DNA of 64,000 nucleotides from positions 22,893,638-22,957,637 of the forward strand of contig OZ059900.1 of NCBI GenBank assembly GCA_964057225.1, given 5' to 3'. Below are positions 25,289 to 38,524 of this stretch, piece by piece (within the stretch, counting starts at the first letter, position 1; each line of letters opens with the position of its first letter). The position numbers were made by a program, and so were the translations under genes. The notes beneath the pieces were generated by a model. That model searched no databases, was not told where the DNA came from, and saw nothing but the letters and a program-made list of their open reading frames with translations. The stretch is from Auanema rhodensis. Lineage: Eukaryota > Nematoda > Chromadorea > Rhabditida > Rhabditidae.

Positions 25289-28200
25289 AAAATGAAGCAT
25301 TTTACATGTTGAACACTAGAAAAATACAAAAACACAGTATTTCAAATGAGAAATATTTTATTATGCTGGAAAACCAGTTTTTGGAAATTTCGCTGTAAAC
25401 AAGGTTTTGACTTACGATTTCATGTGTTCAAACTCATGCAATGTCAATGAAACCTAGCTCAAAATTGTTTGTAAAACGTCTAGTTCCACTTTCACGACAA
25501 AAAAACAGGGGTTAGAAAATTAAGGAAATTAGCATATTCTGAGGGCACGCCCCTTATGGCTAATATTGATTAAATCGATTTTTGTTCATATGAGTCGTCA
25601 AATGCAACGAATTTCAGCGTGTTACATACTAAAATGAAGCATTTTACATGCTGAACACTAGAAAAATACAAAAACACAGTATTTCCCATGAGAAATATTT
25701 TATTATGCTGGAAAACCAGTTTTTGGAAATTTCGCTGTAAACAAGGTTTTGACTTACGATTTCATGTGTTCAAACTCATGCAATGTCAATGAAACCTAGC
25801 TCAAAATTGTTCGTACAACGTCTAGTTCCACTTTCACGACAAAAAAACAGGGGTTAGAAAATTAAGGAAATTAGCATATTCTGAGGGCACGCCCCTTATG
25901 GCTAATATTGATTAAATCGATTTTTGTTCATATGAGTCGTCAAATGCAACGAATTTCAGCGTGTTACATACTAAAATGAAGCATTTTACATGCTGAACAC
26001 TAGAAAAATACAAAAACACAGTATTTCCCATGAGAAATATTTTATTATGCTGGAAAACCAGTTTTTGGAAATTTCGCTGCAAACAAGGTTTTGACTTACG
26101 ATTTCATGTGTTCAAACTCATGCAATGTCAATGAAACCTAGCTCAAAATTGTTCGTACAACGTCTAATTCCACTTTCACGACAAAAAAACAGGGGTTAGA
26201 AAATTAAGGAAATTAGCATATTCTGAGGGCACGCCCCTTATGGCTAATATTGATTAAATCGATTTTTGTTCATATGAGTCGTCAAATGCAACGAATTTCA
26301 GCGTGTTACATACTAAAATGAGGCATTTTACATGCTGAACACTAGAAAAATACAAAAACACAGTATTTCCCATGAGAAATATTTTATTATGCTGGAAAAC
26401 CAGTTTTTGGAAATTTCGCTGTAAACAAGGTTTTGACTTACGATTTCATGTGTTCAAACTCATGCAATGTTAATGAAATCTAGCTCAAAATTGTTTGTAC
26501 AACGTCTAGTTCCACTTTCACGACAAAAAAACAGGGGTTAGAAAATTAAGGAAATTAGCATATTCTGAGGGCACGCCCCTTATGGCTAATATTGATTAAA
26601 TCGATTTTTGTTCATATGAGTCGTCAAATGCAACGAATTTCAGCGTGTTACATACTAAAATGAGGCATTTTACATGCTGAACACTAGAAAAATACAAAAA
26701 CACAGTATTTCCCATGAGAAATATTTTATTATGCTGGAAAACCAGTTTTTGGAATTTTCGCTGTAAACAAGGTTTTGACTTACGATTTCATGAGTTCAAA
26801 CTCATGCAATGTTAATGAAACCTAGCTCAAAATTGTTCGTACAACGTCTAGTTCCACTTTCACGACAAAAAAACAGGGGTTAGAAAATTAAGGAAATTAG
26901 CATATTCTGAGGGCACGCCACTTATGGCTAATATTGATTAAATCGATTTTTGTTCATATGAGTCGTCAAATGCAACGAATTTCAGCGTGTTACATACTAA
27001 AATGAAGCATTTTACATGCTGAACACTAGAAAAATACAAAAACACAGTATTTCCCATGAGAAAAATTTTATTATGCTGGAAACCAGTTTTTGGAATTTTC
27101 GCTGTAAACAAGGTTTTGACTTACGATTTCATGAGTTCAAACTCATGCAATGTCAATGAAACCTAGCTCAAAATTGTTCGTACAACGTCTAGTTCCACTT
27201 TCACGACAAAAAAACAGGGGTTAGAAAATTAAGGAAATTAGCATATTCTGAGGGCACGCCCCTTATGGCTAATATTGATTAAATCGATTTTTGTTCATAT
27301 GAGTCGTCAAATGCAACGAATTTCAGCGTGTTACATACTAAAATGAAGCATTTTACATGCTGAACACTAGAAAAATACAAAAACACAGTATTTCCCATGA
27401 GAAATATTTTATTATGCTGGAAAACCAGTTTTTGGAAATTTCGCTGCAAACAAGGTTTTGACTTACGATTTCATGTGTTCAAACTCATGCAATGTCAATG
27501 AAACCTAGCTCAAAATTGTTCGTACAACGTCTAATTCCACTTTCACGACAAAAAAACAGGGGTCAGAAAATTAAGGAAATTAGCATATTCTGAGGGCACG
27601 CCCCTTATGGCTAATATTGATTAAATCGATTTTTGTTCATATGAGTCGTCAAATGCAACGAATTTCAGCGTGTTACATACTAAAATGAGGCATTTTACAT
27701 GCTGAACACTAGAAAAATACAAAAACACAGTATTTCCCATGAGAAATATTTTATTATGCTGGAAAACCAGTTTTTGGAAATTTCGCTGTAAACAAGGTTT
27801 TGACTTACGATTTCATGTGTTCAAACTCATGCAATGTTAATGAAATCTAGCTCAAAATTGTTTGTACAACGTCTAGTTCCACTTTCACGACAAAAAAACA
27901 GGGGTTAGAAAATTAAGGAAATTAGCATATTCTGAGGGCACGCCCCTTATGGCTAATATTGATTAAATCGATTTTTGTTCATATGAGTCGTCAAATGCAA
28001 CGAATTTCAGCGTGTTACATACTAAAATGAGGCATTTTACATGCTGAACACTAGAAAAATACAAAAACACAGTATTTCCCATGAGAAATATTTTATTATG
28101 CTGGAAAACCAGTTTTTGGAATTTTCGCTGTAAACAAGGTTTTGACTTACGATTTCATGTGTTCAAACTCATGCAATGTCAATGAAACCTAGCTCAAAAT

Positions 28201-29729
28201 TGTTCCTACAACGTCTAGTTCCACTTTCACGACAAAAAACAGGGGTTAGAAAATTAAGGAAATTAGCATATTCTGAGGGCACGCCCCTTATGGCTAATAT
28301 TGATTAAATCGATTTTTGTTCATATGAGTCGTCAAATGCAACGAATTTCAGCGTGTTACATACTAAAATGAAGCATTTTACATGCTGAACACTAGAAAAA
28401 TACGAAAACACAGTTTTTCCCATGAGAAATATTTTATTATGCTGGAAAACCAGTTTTTGGAAATTTCGCTGTAAACAAGGTTTTGACTTACGATTTCATG
28501 TGTTCAAACTCATGCAATGTCAATGAAACCTAGCTCAAAATTGTTCCTACAACGTCTAGTTCCACTTTCACGACAAAAAACAGGGGTTAGAAAATTAAGG
28601 AAATTAGCATATTCTGAGGGCACGCCCCTTATGGCTAATTTTGATTAAATCGATTTTTGTTCATATGAGTCGTCAAATGCAACGAATTTCAGCGTGTTAC
28701 ATACTAAAATGAAGCATTTTACATGTTGAACACTAGAAAAATACAAAAACACAGTATTTCAAATGAGAAATATTTTATTATGCTGGAAAACCAGTTTTTG
28801 GAAATTTCGCTGTAAACAAGGTTTTGACTTACGATTTCATGTGTTCAAACTCATGCAATGTCAATGAAACCTAGCTCAAAATTGTTTGTAAAACGTCTAG
28901 TTCCACTTTCACGACAAAAAAACAGGGGTTAGAAAATTAAGGAAATTAGCATATTCTGAGGGCACGCCCCTTATGGCTAATATTGATTAAATCGATTTTT
29001 GTTCATATGAGTCGTCAAATGCAACGAATTTCAGCGTGTTACATACTAAAATGAAGCATTTTACATGCTGAACACTAGAAAAATACAAAAACACAGTATT
29101 TCCCATGAGAAATATTTTATTATGCTGGAAACCAGTTTTTGGAATTTTCGCTGTAAACAAGGTTTTGACTTACGATTTCATGAGTTCAAACTCATGCAAT
29201 GTCAATGAAACCTAGCTCAAAATTGTTCGTACAACGTCTAGTTCCACTTTCACGACAAAAAAACAGGGGTTAGAAAATTAAGGAAATTAGCATATTCTGA
29301 GGGCACGCCCCTTATGGCTAATATTGATTAAATCGATTTTTGTTCATATGAGTCGTCAAATGCAACGAATTTCAGCGTGTTACATACTAAAATGAAGCAC
29401 TTTACATGCTGAACACTAGAAAAATACAAAAACACAGTATTTCCCATGAGAAATATTTTATTATGCTGGAAACCAGTTTTTGGAATTTTCGCTGTAAACA
29501 AGGTTTTGACTTACGATTTCATGAGTTCAAACTCATGCAATGTCAATGAAACCTAGCTCAAAATTGTTCGTACAACGTCTAGTTCCACTTTCACGACAAA
29601 AAAACAGGGGTTAGAAAATTAAGGAAATTAGCATATTCTGAGGGCACGCCCCTTATGGCTAATATTGATTAAATCGATTTTTGTTCATATGAGTCGTCAA
29701 ATGCAACGAATTTCAGCGTGTTACATACT
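25289..29729 (+). repeat. Mosaic block leading to the W-S-T-U-V repeat
   Basis: Units start at 25289, 25631, 25973, 26315, 26657, 26999, 27340, 27682, 28024, 28365, 28706, 29048 and 29389. S (CTGCAAAC, CTAATTCC), T (GAGGC, GTTAATGAAATC), U (GAGGC, GGAATTTTCG, CATGAGTTC, GCCACTT) and V (GGAAACCAG, CATGAGTTC; 341 bp) appear. The pair R plus ACATGTTG/TTTCAAATG at 24948-25630 recurs at 28365-29047. It is joined on the left to a hybrid unit (28024) that starts as U or T and ends as Q. Confidence 0.85.
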
Positions 29730-32700
29730 AAAATGAAGTATTTTACATGCTGAACACTAGAAAAATACAAAAACACAGTATTTCCCATGAGAAATATTTT
29801 ATTATGCTGGAAAACCAGTTTTTGGAAATTTCGCTGTAAACAAGGTTTTGACTTACGATTTCATGTGTTGAAACTCATGCAATGTCAATGAAACCTAGCT
29901 CAAAATTGTTCCTACAACGTCTAATTCCACTTTTACGACAAAAAAACAGGGGTTAGAAAATTAAGGAAATTAGCATATTCTGAGGGCACGCCCCTTATGG
30001 CTAATATTGATTAAATCGATTTTTGTTCATATGAGTCGTCAAATGCAACGAATTTCAGCGTGTTACATACTAAAATGAAGCATTTTACATGCTGAACACT
30101 AGAAAAATACAAAAACACAGTATTTCCCATGAGAAATATTTTATTATGCTGGAAAACCAGTTTTTGGAAATTTCGCTGCAAACAAGGTTTTGACTTACGA
30201 TTTCATGTGTTCAAACTCATGCAATGTCAATGAAACCTAGCTCAAAATTGTTTGTACAACGTCTAATTCCACTTTCACGACAAAAAAACAGGGGTTAGAA
30301 AATTAAGGAAATTAGCATATTCTGAGGGCACGCCCCTTATGGCTAATATTGATTAAATCGATTTTTGTTCATATGAGTCGTCAAATGCAACGAATTTCAG
30401 CGTGTTACATACTAAAATGAGGCATTTTACATGCTGAACACTAGAAAAATACAAAAACACAGTATTTCCCATGAGAAATATTTTATTATGCTGGAAAACC
30501 AGTTTTTGGAAATTTCGCTGTAAACAAGGTTTTGACTTACGATTTCATGTGTTCAAACTCATGCAATGTTAATGAAATCTAGCTCAAAATTGTTTGTACA
30601 ACGTCTAGTTCCACTTTCACGACAAAAAAACAGGGGTTAGAAAATTAAGGAAATTAGCATATTCTGAGGGCACGCCCCTTATGGCTAATATTGATTAAAT
30701 CGATTTTTGTTCATATGAGTCGTCAAATGCAACGAATTTCAGCGTGTTACATACTAAAATGAAGCATTTTACATGCTGAACACTAGAAAAATACAAAAAC
30801 ACAGTATTTCCCATGAGAAATATTTTATTATGCTGGAAAACCAGTTTTTGGAAATTTCGCTGCAAACAAGGTTTTGACTTACGATTTCATGTGTTCAAAC
30901 TCATGCAATGTCAATGAAACCTAGCTCAAAATTGTTCGTACAACGTCTAATTCCACTTTCACGACAAAAAAACAGGGGTTAGAAAATTAAGGAAATTAGC
31001 ATATTCTGAGGGCACGCCCCTTATGGCTAATATTGATTAAATCGATTTTTGTTCATATGAGTCGTCAAATGCAACGAATTTCAGCGTGTTACATACTAAA
31101 ATGAGGCATTTTACATGCTGAACACTAGAAAAATACAAAAACACAGTATTTCCCATGAGAAATATTTTATTATGCTGGAAAACCAGTTTTTGGAAATTTC
31201 GCTGTAAACAAGGTTTTGACTTACGATTTCATGTGTTCAAACTCATGCAATGTTAATGAAATCTAGCTCAAAATTGTTTGTACAACGTCTAGTTCCACTT
31301 TCACGACAAAAAAACAGGGGTTAGAAAATTAAGGAAATTAGCATATTCTGAGGGCACGCCCCTTATGGCTAATATTGATTAAATCGATTTTTGTTCATAT
31401 GAGTCGTCAAATGCAACGAATTTCAGCGTGTTACATACTAAAATGAGGCATTTTACATGCTGAACACTAGAAAAATACAAAAACACAGTATTTCCCATGA
31501 GAAATATTTTATTATGCTGGAAAACCAGTTTTTGGAATTTTCGCTGTAAACAAGGTTTTGACTTACGATTTCATGAGTTCAAACTCATGCAATGTTAATG
31601 AAACCTAGCTCAAAATTGTTCGTACAACGTCTAGTTCCACTTTCACGACAAAAAAACAGGGGTTAGAAAATTAAGGAAATTAGCATATTCTGAGGGCACG
31701 CCACTTATGGCTAATATTGATTAAATCGATTTTTGTTCATATGAGTCGTCAAATGCAACGAATTTCAGCGTGTTACATACTAAAATGAAGCATTTTACAT
31801 GCTGAACACTAGAAAAATACAAAAACACAGTATTTCCCATGAGAAATATTTTATTATGCTGGAAACCAGTTTTTGGAATTTTCGCTGTAAACAAGGTTTT
31901 GACTTACGATTTCATGAGTTCAAACTCATGCAATGTCAATGAAACCTAGCTCAAAATTGTTCGTACAACGTCTAGTTCCACTTTCACGACAAAAAAACAG
32001 GGGTTAGAAAATTAAGGAAATTAGCATATTCTGAGGGCACGCCCCTTATGGCTAATATTGATTAAATCGATTTTTGTTCATATGAGTCGTCAAATGCAAC
32101 GAATTTCAGCGTGTTACATACTAAAATGAAGCATTTTACATGCTGAACACTAGAAAAATACAAAAACACAGTATTTCCCATGAGAAATATTTTATTATGC
32201 TGGAAACCAGTTTTTGGAATTTTCGCTGTAAACAAGCTTTTGACTTACGATTTCATGAGTTCAAACTCATGCAATGTCAATGAAACCTAGCTCAAAATTG
32301 TTCGTACAACGTCTAGTTCCACTTTCACGACAAAAAAACAGGGGTTAGAAAATTAAGGAAATTAGCATATTCTGAGGGCACGCCCCTTATGGCTAATATT
32401 GATTAAATCGATTTTTGTTCATATGAGTCGTCAAATGCAACGAATTTCAGCGTGTTACATACTAAAATGAAGTATTTTACATGCTGAACACTAGAAAAAT
32501 ACAAAAACACAGTATTTCCCATGAGAAATATTTTATTATGCTGGAAAACCAGTTTTTGGAAATTTCGCTGTAAACAAGGTTTTGACTTACGATTTCATGT
32601 GTTGAAACTCATGCAATGTCAATGAAACCTAGCTCAAAATTGTTCCTACAACGTCTAATTCCACTTTTACGACAAAAAAACAGGGGTTAGAAAATTAAGG

Positions 32701-35700
32701 AAATTAGCATATTCTGAGGGCACGCCCCTTATGGCTAATATTGATTAAATCGATTTTTGTTCATATGAGTCGTCAAATGCAACGAATTTCAGCGTGTTAC
32801 ATACTAAAATGAAGCATTTTACATGCTGAACACTAGAAAAATACAAAAACACAGTATTTCCCATGAGAAATATTTTATTATGCTGGAAAACCAGTTTTTG
32901 GAAATTTCGCTGCAAACAAGGTTTTGACTTACGATTTCATGTGTTCAAACTCATGCAATGTCAATGAAACCTAGCTCAAAATTGTTCGTACAACGTCTAA
33001 TTCCACTTTCACGACAAAAAAACAGGGGTTAGAAAATTAAGGAAATTAGCATATTCTGAGGGCACGCCCCTTATGGCTAATATTGATTAAATCGATTTTT
33101 GTTCATATGAGTCGTCAAATGCAAAGAATTTCAGCGTGTTACATACTAAAATGAGGCATTTTACATGCTGAACACTAGAAAAATACAAAAACACAGTATT
33201 TCCCATGAGAAATATTTTATTATGCTGGAAAACCAGTTTTTGGAAATTTCGCTGCAAACAAGGTTTTGACTTACGATTTCATGTGTTCAAACTCATGCAA
33301 TGTCAATGAAACCTAGCTCAAAATTGTTCCTACAACGTCTAGTTCCACTTTCACGACAAAAAACAGGGGTTAGAAAATTAAGGAAATTAGCATATTCTGA
33401 GGGCACGCCCCTTATGGCTAATATTGATTAAATCGATTTTTGTTCATATGAGTCGTCAAATGCAACGAATTTCAGCGTGTTACATACTAAAATGAGGCAT
33501 TTTACATGCTGAACACTAGAAAAATACAAAAACACAGTATTTCCCATGAGAAATATTTTATTATGCTGGAAAACCAGTTTTTGGAATTTTCGCTGTAAAC
33601 AAGGTTTTGACTTACGATTTCATGAGTTCAAACTCATGCAATGTTAATGAAACCTAGCTCAAAATTGTTCGTACAACGTCTAGTTCCACTTTCACGACAA
33701 AAAAACAGGGGTTAGAAAATTAAGGAAATTAGCATATTCTGAGGGCACGCCACTTATGGCTAATATTGATTAAATCGATTTTTGTTCATATGAGTCGTCA
33801 AATGCAACGAATTTCAGCGTGTTACATACTAAAATGAAGCATTTTACATGCTGAACACTAGAAAAATACAAAAACACAGTATTTCCCATGAGAAATATTT
33901 TATTATGCTGGAAACCAGTTTTTGGAATTTTCGCTGTAAACAAGGTTTTGACTTACGATTTCATGAGTTCAAACTCATGCAATGTCAATGAAACCTAGCT
34001 CAAAATTGTTCGTACAACGTCTAGTTCCACTTTCACGACAAAAAAACAGGGGTTAGAAAATTAAGGAAATTAGCATATTCTGAGGGCACGCCCCTTATGG
34101 CTAATATTGATTAAATCGATTTTTGTTCATATGAGTCGTCAAATGCAACGAATTTCAGCGTGTTACATACTAAAATGAAGCATTTTACATGCTGAACACT
34201 AGAAAAATACAAAAACACAGTATTTCCCATGAGAAATATTTTATTATGCTGGAAACCAGTTTTTGGAATTTTCGCTGTAAACAAGGTTTTGACTTACGAT
34301 TTCATGAGTTCAAACTCATGCAGTGTCAATGAAACCTAGCTCAAAATTGTTCGTACAACGTCTAGTTCCACTTTCACGACAAAAAAACAGGGGTTAGAAA
34401 ATTAAGGAAATTAGCATATTCTGAGGGCACGCCACTTATGGCTAATATTGATTAAATCGATTTTTGTTCATATGAGTCGTCAAATGCAACGAATTTCAGC
34501 GTGTTACATACTAAAATGAAGCATTTTACATGCTGAACACTAGAAAAATACAAAAACACAGTATTTCCCATGAGAAATATTTTATTATGCTGGAAACCAG
34601 TTTTTGGAATTTTCGCTGTAAACAAGGTTTTGACTTACGATTTCATGAGTTCAAACTCATGCAATGTCAATGAAACCTAGCTCAAAATTGTTCGTACAAC
34701 GTCTAGTTCCACTTTCACGACAAAAAAACAGGGGTTAGAAAATTAAGGAAATTAGCATATTCTGAGGGCACGCCCCTTATGGCTAATATTGATTAAATCG
34801 ATTTTTGTTCATATGAGTCGTCAAATGCAACGAATTTCAGCGTGTTACATACTAAAATGAAGCATTTTACATGCTGAACACTAGAAAAATACAAAAACAC
34901 AGTATTTCCCATGAGAAATATTTTATTATGCTGGAAACCAGTTTTTGGAATTTTCGCTGTAAACAAGGTTTTGACTTACGATTTCATGAGTTCAAACTCA
35001 TGCAATGTCAATGAAACCTAGCTCAAAATTGTTCGTACAACGTCTAGTTCCACTTTCACGACAAAAAAACAGGGGTTAGAAAATTAAGGAAATTAGCATA
35101 TTCTGAGGGCACGCCCCTTATGGCTAATATTGATTAAATCGATTTTTGTTCATATGAGTCGTCAAATGCAACGAATTTCAGCGTGTTACATACTAAAATG
35201 AAGTATTTTACATGCTGAACACTAGAAAAATACAAAAACACAGTATTTCCCATGAGAAATATTTTATTATGCTGGAAAACCAGTTTTTGGAAATTTCGCT
35301 GTAAACAAGGTTTTGACTTACGATTTCATGTGTTGAAACTCATGCAATGTCAATGAAACCTAGCTCAAAATTGTTCCTACAACGTCTAATTCCACTTTTA
35401 CGACAAAAAAACAGGGGTTAGAAAATTAAGGAAATTAGCATATTCTGAGGGCACGCCCCTTATGGCTAATATTGATTAAATCGATTTTTGTTCATATGAG
35501 TCGTCAAATGCAACGAATTTCAGCGTGTTACATACTAAAATGAAGCATTTTACATGCTGAACACTAGAAAAATACAAAAACACAGTATTTCCCATGAGAA
35601 ATATTTTATTATGCTGGAAAACCAGTTTTTGGAAATTTCGCTGCAAACAAGGTTTTGACTTACGATTTCATGTGTTCAAACTCATGCAATGTCAATGAAA

Positions 35701-36220
35701 CCTAGCTCAAAATTGTTCGTACAACGTCTAATTCCACTTTCACGACAAAAAAACAGGGGTTAGAAAATTAAGGAAATTAGCATATTCTGAGGGCACGCCC
35801 CTTATGGCTAATATTGATTAAATCGATTTTTGTTCATATGAGTCGTCAAATGCAAAGAATTTCAGCGTGTTACATACTAAAATGAGGCATTTTACATGCT
35901 GAACACTAGAAAAATACAAAAACACAGTATTTCCCATGAGAAATATTTTATTATGCTGGAAAACCAGTTTTTGGAAATTTCGCTGTAAACAAGGTTTTGA
36001 CTTACGATTTCATGTGTTCAAACTCATGCAATGTTAATGAAATCTAGCTCAAAATTGTTTGTACAACGTCTAGTTCCACTTTCACGACAAAAAAACAGGG
36101 GTTAGAAAATTAAGGAAATTAGCATATTCTGAGGGCACGCCCCTTATGGCTAATATTGATTAAATCGATTTTTGTTCATATGAGTAGTCAAATGCAACGA
36201 ATTTCAGCGTGTTACATACT
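29730..36220 (+). repeat. W-S-T-U-V higher-order repeat with variable V number
   Basis: W units (GAAGT, GTTGAAAC, GTTCCTAC, CTAATTCC, TTTTACGAC) start at 29730, 32464 and 35195 and divide the block. The first interval is W-S-T-S-T-U-V-V (2734 bp). The second is W-S-(hybrid)-U-V-V-V-V (2731 bp). The third is W-S-T, then a switch to the next block. The two full intervals both have eight units but reach that number differently. The unit at 33148 starts as T (GAGGC), has S-type CTGCAAAC and ends with GTTCCTAC plus A6, so it is a three-part hybrid. V units at 32123 (AAGCTTTTGAC) and 34172 (GCAGTGTC) carry private marks. Confidence 0.88.
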
Positions 36221-37004
36221 TAAATGAAGCATTTTACATGCTGAACACTAGAAAAATACAAAAACACAGTATTTCCCATGAGAAATATTTTATTATGCTG
36301 GAAACCAGTTTTTGGAATTTTCGCTGTAAACAAGGTTTTGACTTACGATTTCATGAGTTCAAACTCATGCAATGTTAATGAAACCTAGCTCAAAATTGTT
36401 CGTACAACGTCTAGTTCCACTTTCACGACAAAAAAACAGGGGTTAGAAAATTAAGGAAATTAGCATATTCTGAGGGCACGCCCCTTATGGCTAATATTGA
36501 TTAAATCGATTTTTGTTCATATGAGTCGTCAAATGCAACGAATTTCAGCGTGTTACATACTAAAATGAAACATTTTACATGCTGAACACTAGAAAAATAC
36601 AAAAACACAGTATTTCCCATAAGAAATATTTTATTATGCTGGAAAACCAGTTTTTGGAAATTTCGCTGTAAACAAGGTTTTGACTTACAATTTCATGTGT
36701 TCAAACTCATGCAATGTCAATGAAACTTAGCTCAAAATTGTTCGTACAACGTCTAGTTCCACTTTCACGACAAAAAAACAGGGGTTAGAAAATTAAGGAA
36801 ATTAGCATATTCTGAGGGCACGCCCATTATGGCTAATATTGATTAAATCGATTTTTGTTCATATGAGTCGTCAAATGCAACGAATTTCAGCGTGTTACAT
36901 ACTAAAATGAAGTATTTTACATGCTGAACACTAGAAAAATACAAAAACACAGTATTTCCCATGAGAAAAATTTTATTATGCTGGAAAACCAGTTTTTGGA
37001 AATT

Positions 37005-37124
37005 TCGCTGTAAACAAGGTTATGACTTACGATTTCATGTGTTCAAACTCATGCAATGTCAATGTCGCTGTAAACAAGGTTATGACTTACGATTTCATGT
37101 GTTCAAACTCATGCAATGTCAATG
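37005..37124 (+). repeat. 60-bp tandem duplication inside one unit
   Basis: The 60-bp segment 37005-37064 is repeated exactly at 37065-37124, covering unit positions 102-161 and making the unit at 36904 402 bp long. The sister unit at 39550 in the second octamer has the same GGTTATGAC mark but no duplication, so the event followed the octamer duplication or was lost from copy 2. The second copy of the CENP-B-box-like motif reads GTCG in place of TTCG at its start. The base after the duplication is changed (GAACCCTAG for GAAACCTAG). Confidence 0.95.
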
Positions 37125-38331
37125 AACCCTAGCTCAAAATTGTTTGTACAACGTCTAGTTCCACTTTCACGACAAAAAAACAGGGGTTAGAAAATTAAGG
37201 AAATTAGCATATTCTGAGGGCACGCCCCTTATGGCTAATATTGATTAAATCGATTTTTGTTCATATGAGTAGTCAAATGCAACGAATTTCAGCGTGTTAC
37301 ATACTTAAATGAAGCATTTTACATGCTGAACACTAGAAAAATACAAAAACACAGTATTTCCCATGAGAAATATTTTATTATGCTGGAAACCAGTTTTTGG
37401 AATTTTCGCTGTAAACAAGGTTTTGACTTACGATTTCATGAGTTCAAACTCATGCAATGTTAATGAAACCTAGCTCAAAATTGTTCGTACAACGTCTAGT
37501 TCCACTTTCACGACAAAAAAACAGGGGTTAGAAAATTAAGGAAATTAGCATATTCTGAGGGCACGCCCCTTATGGCTAATATTGATTAAATCGATTTTTG
37601 TTCATATGAGTCGTCAAATGCAACGAATTTCAGCGTGTTACATACTAAAATGAAGCATTTTACATGCTGAACACTAGAAAAATACAAAAACACAGTATTT
37701 CCCATAAGAAATATTTTATTATGCTGGAAAACCAGTTTTTGGAAATTTCGCTGTAAACAAGGTTTTGACTTACAATTTCATGTGTTCAAACTCATGCAAT
37801 GTCAATGAAACTTAGCTCAAAATTGTTCGTACAACGTCTAGTTCCTCTTTCACGACAAAAAAACAGGGGTTAGAAAATTAAGGAAATTAGCATATTCTGA
37901 GGGCACGCCCCTTATGGCTAATATTGATTAAATCGATTTTTGTTCATATGAGTCGTCAAATGCAACGAATTTCAGCGTGTTACATACTAAAATGAAGTAT
38001 TTTACATGCTGAACACTAGAAAAATACAAAAACACAGTATTTCCCATGAGAAATATTTTATTATGCTGGAAAACCAGTTTTTGGAAATTTCGCTGTAAAC
38101 AAGGTTTTGACTTACGATTTCATGTGTTGAAACTCATGCAATGTCAATGAAACCTAGCTCAAAATTGTTCCTACAACGTCTAATTCCACTTTTACGACAA
38201 AAAAAACAGGGGTTAGAAAATTAAGGAAATTAGCATATTCTGAGGGCACGCCCCTTATGGCTAATATTGATTAAATCGATTTTTGTTCATATGAGTCGTC
38301 AAATGCAACGAATTTCAGCGTGTTACATACT

Positions 38332-38524
38332 AAAATGAAGCATTTTACATGCTGAACACTAGAAAAATACAAAAACACAGTTTTTCCCATGAGAAATATT
38401 TTATTATGCTGGAAAACCAGTTTTAGCATATTCTGAGGGCACGCCCCTTATGGCTAATATTGATTAAATCGATTTTTGTTCATATGAGTCGTCAAATGCA
38501 ACAAATTTCAGCGTGTTACATACT
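38332..38524 (+). repeat. Truncated 193-bp unit (149-bp internal deletion), copy 1
   Basis: After AACCAGTTTT the sequence jumps to AGCATATTCTG, removing about unit positions 94-242. The junction has a short T-T overlap between the flanks, consistent with a microhomology deletion. The unit lacks the CENP-B-box-like motif, the 8-bp palindrome and the A7 tract, but keeps the GC-rich dyad and the ATCGAT palindrome. Confidence 0.95.

Noticed and set aside
36904-37305. The 402-bp unit as an insertion of foreign DNA
   Set aside because: The extra 60 bp is an exact copy of the adjoining unit positions 102-161, so it is an internal duplication.
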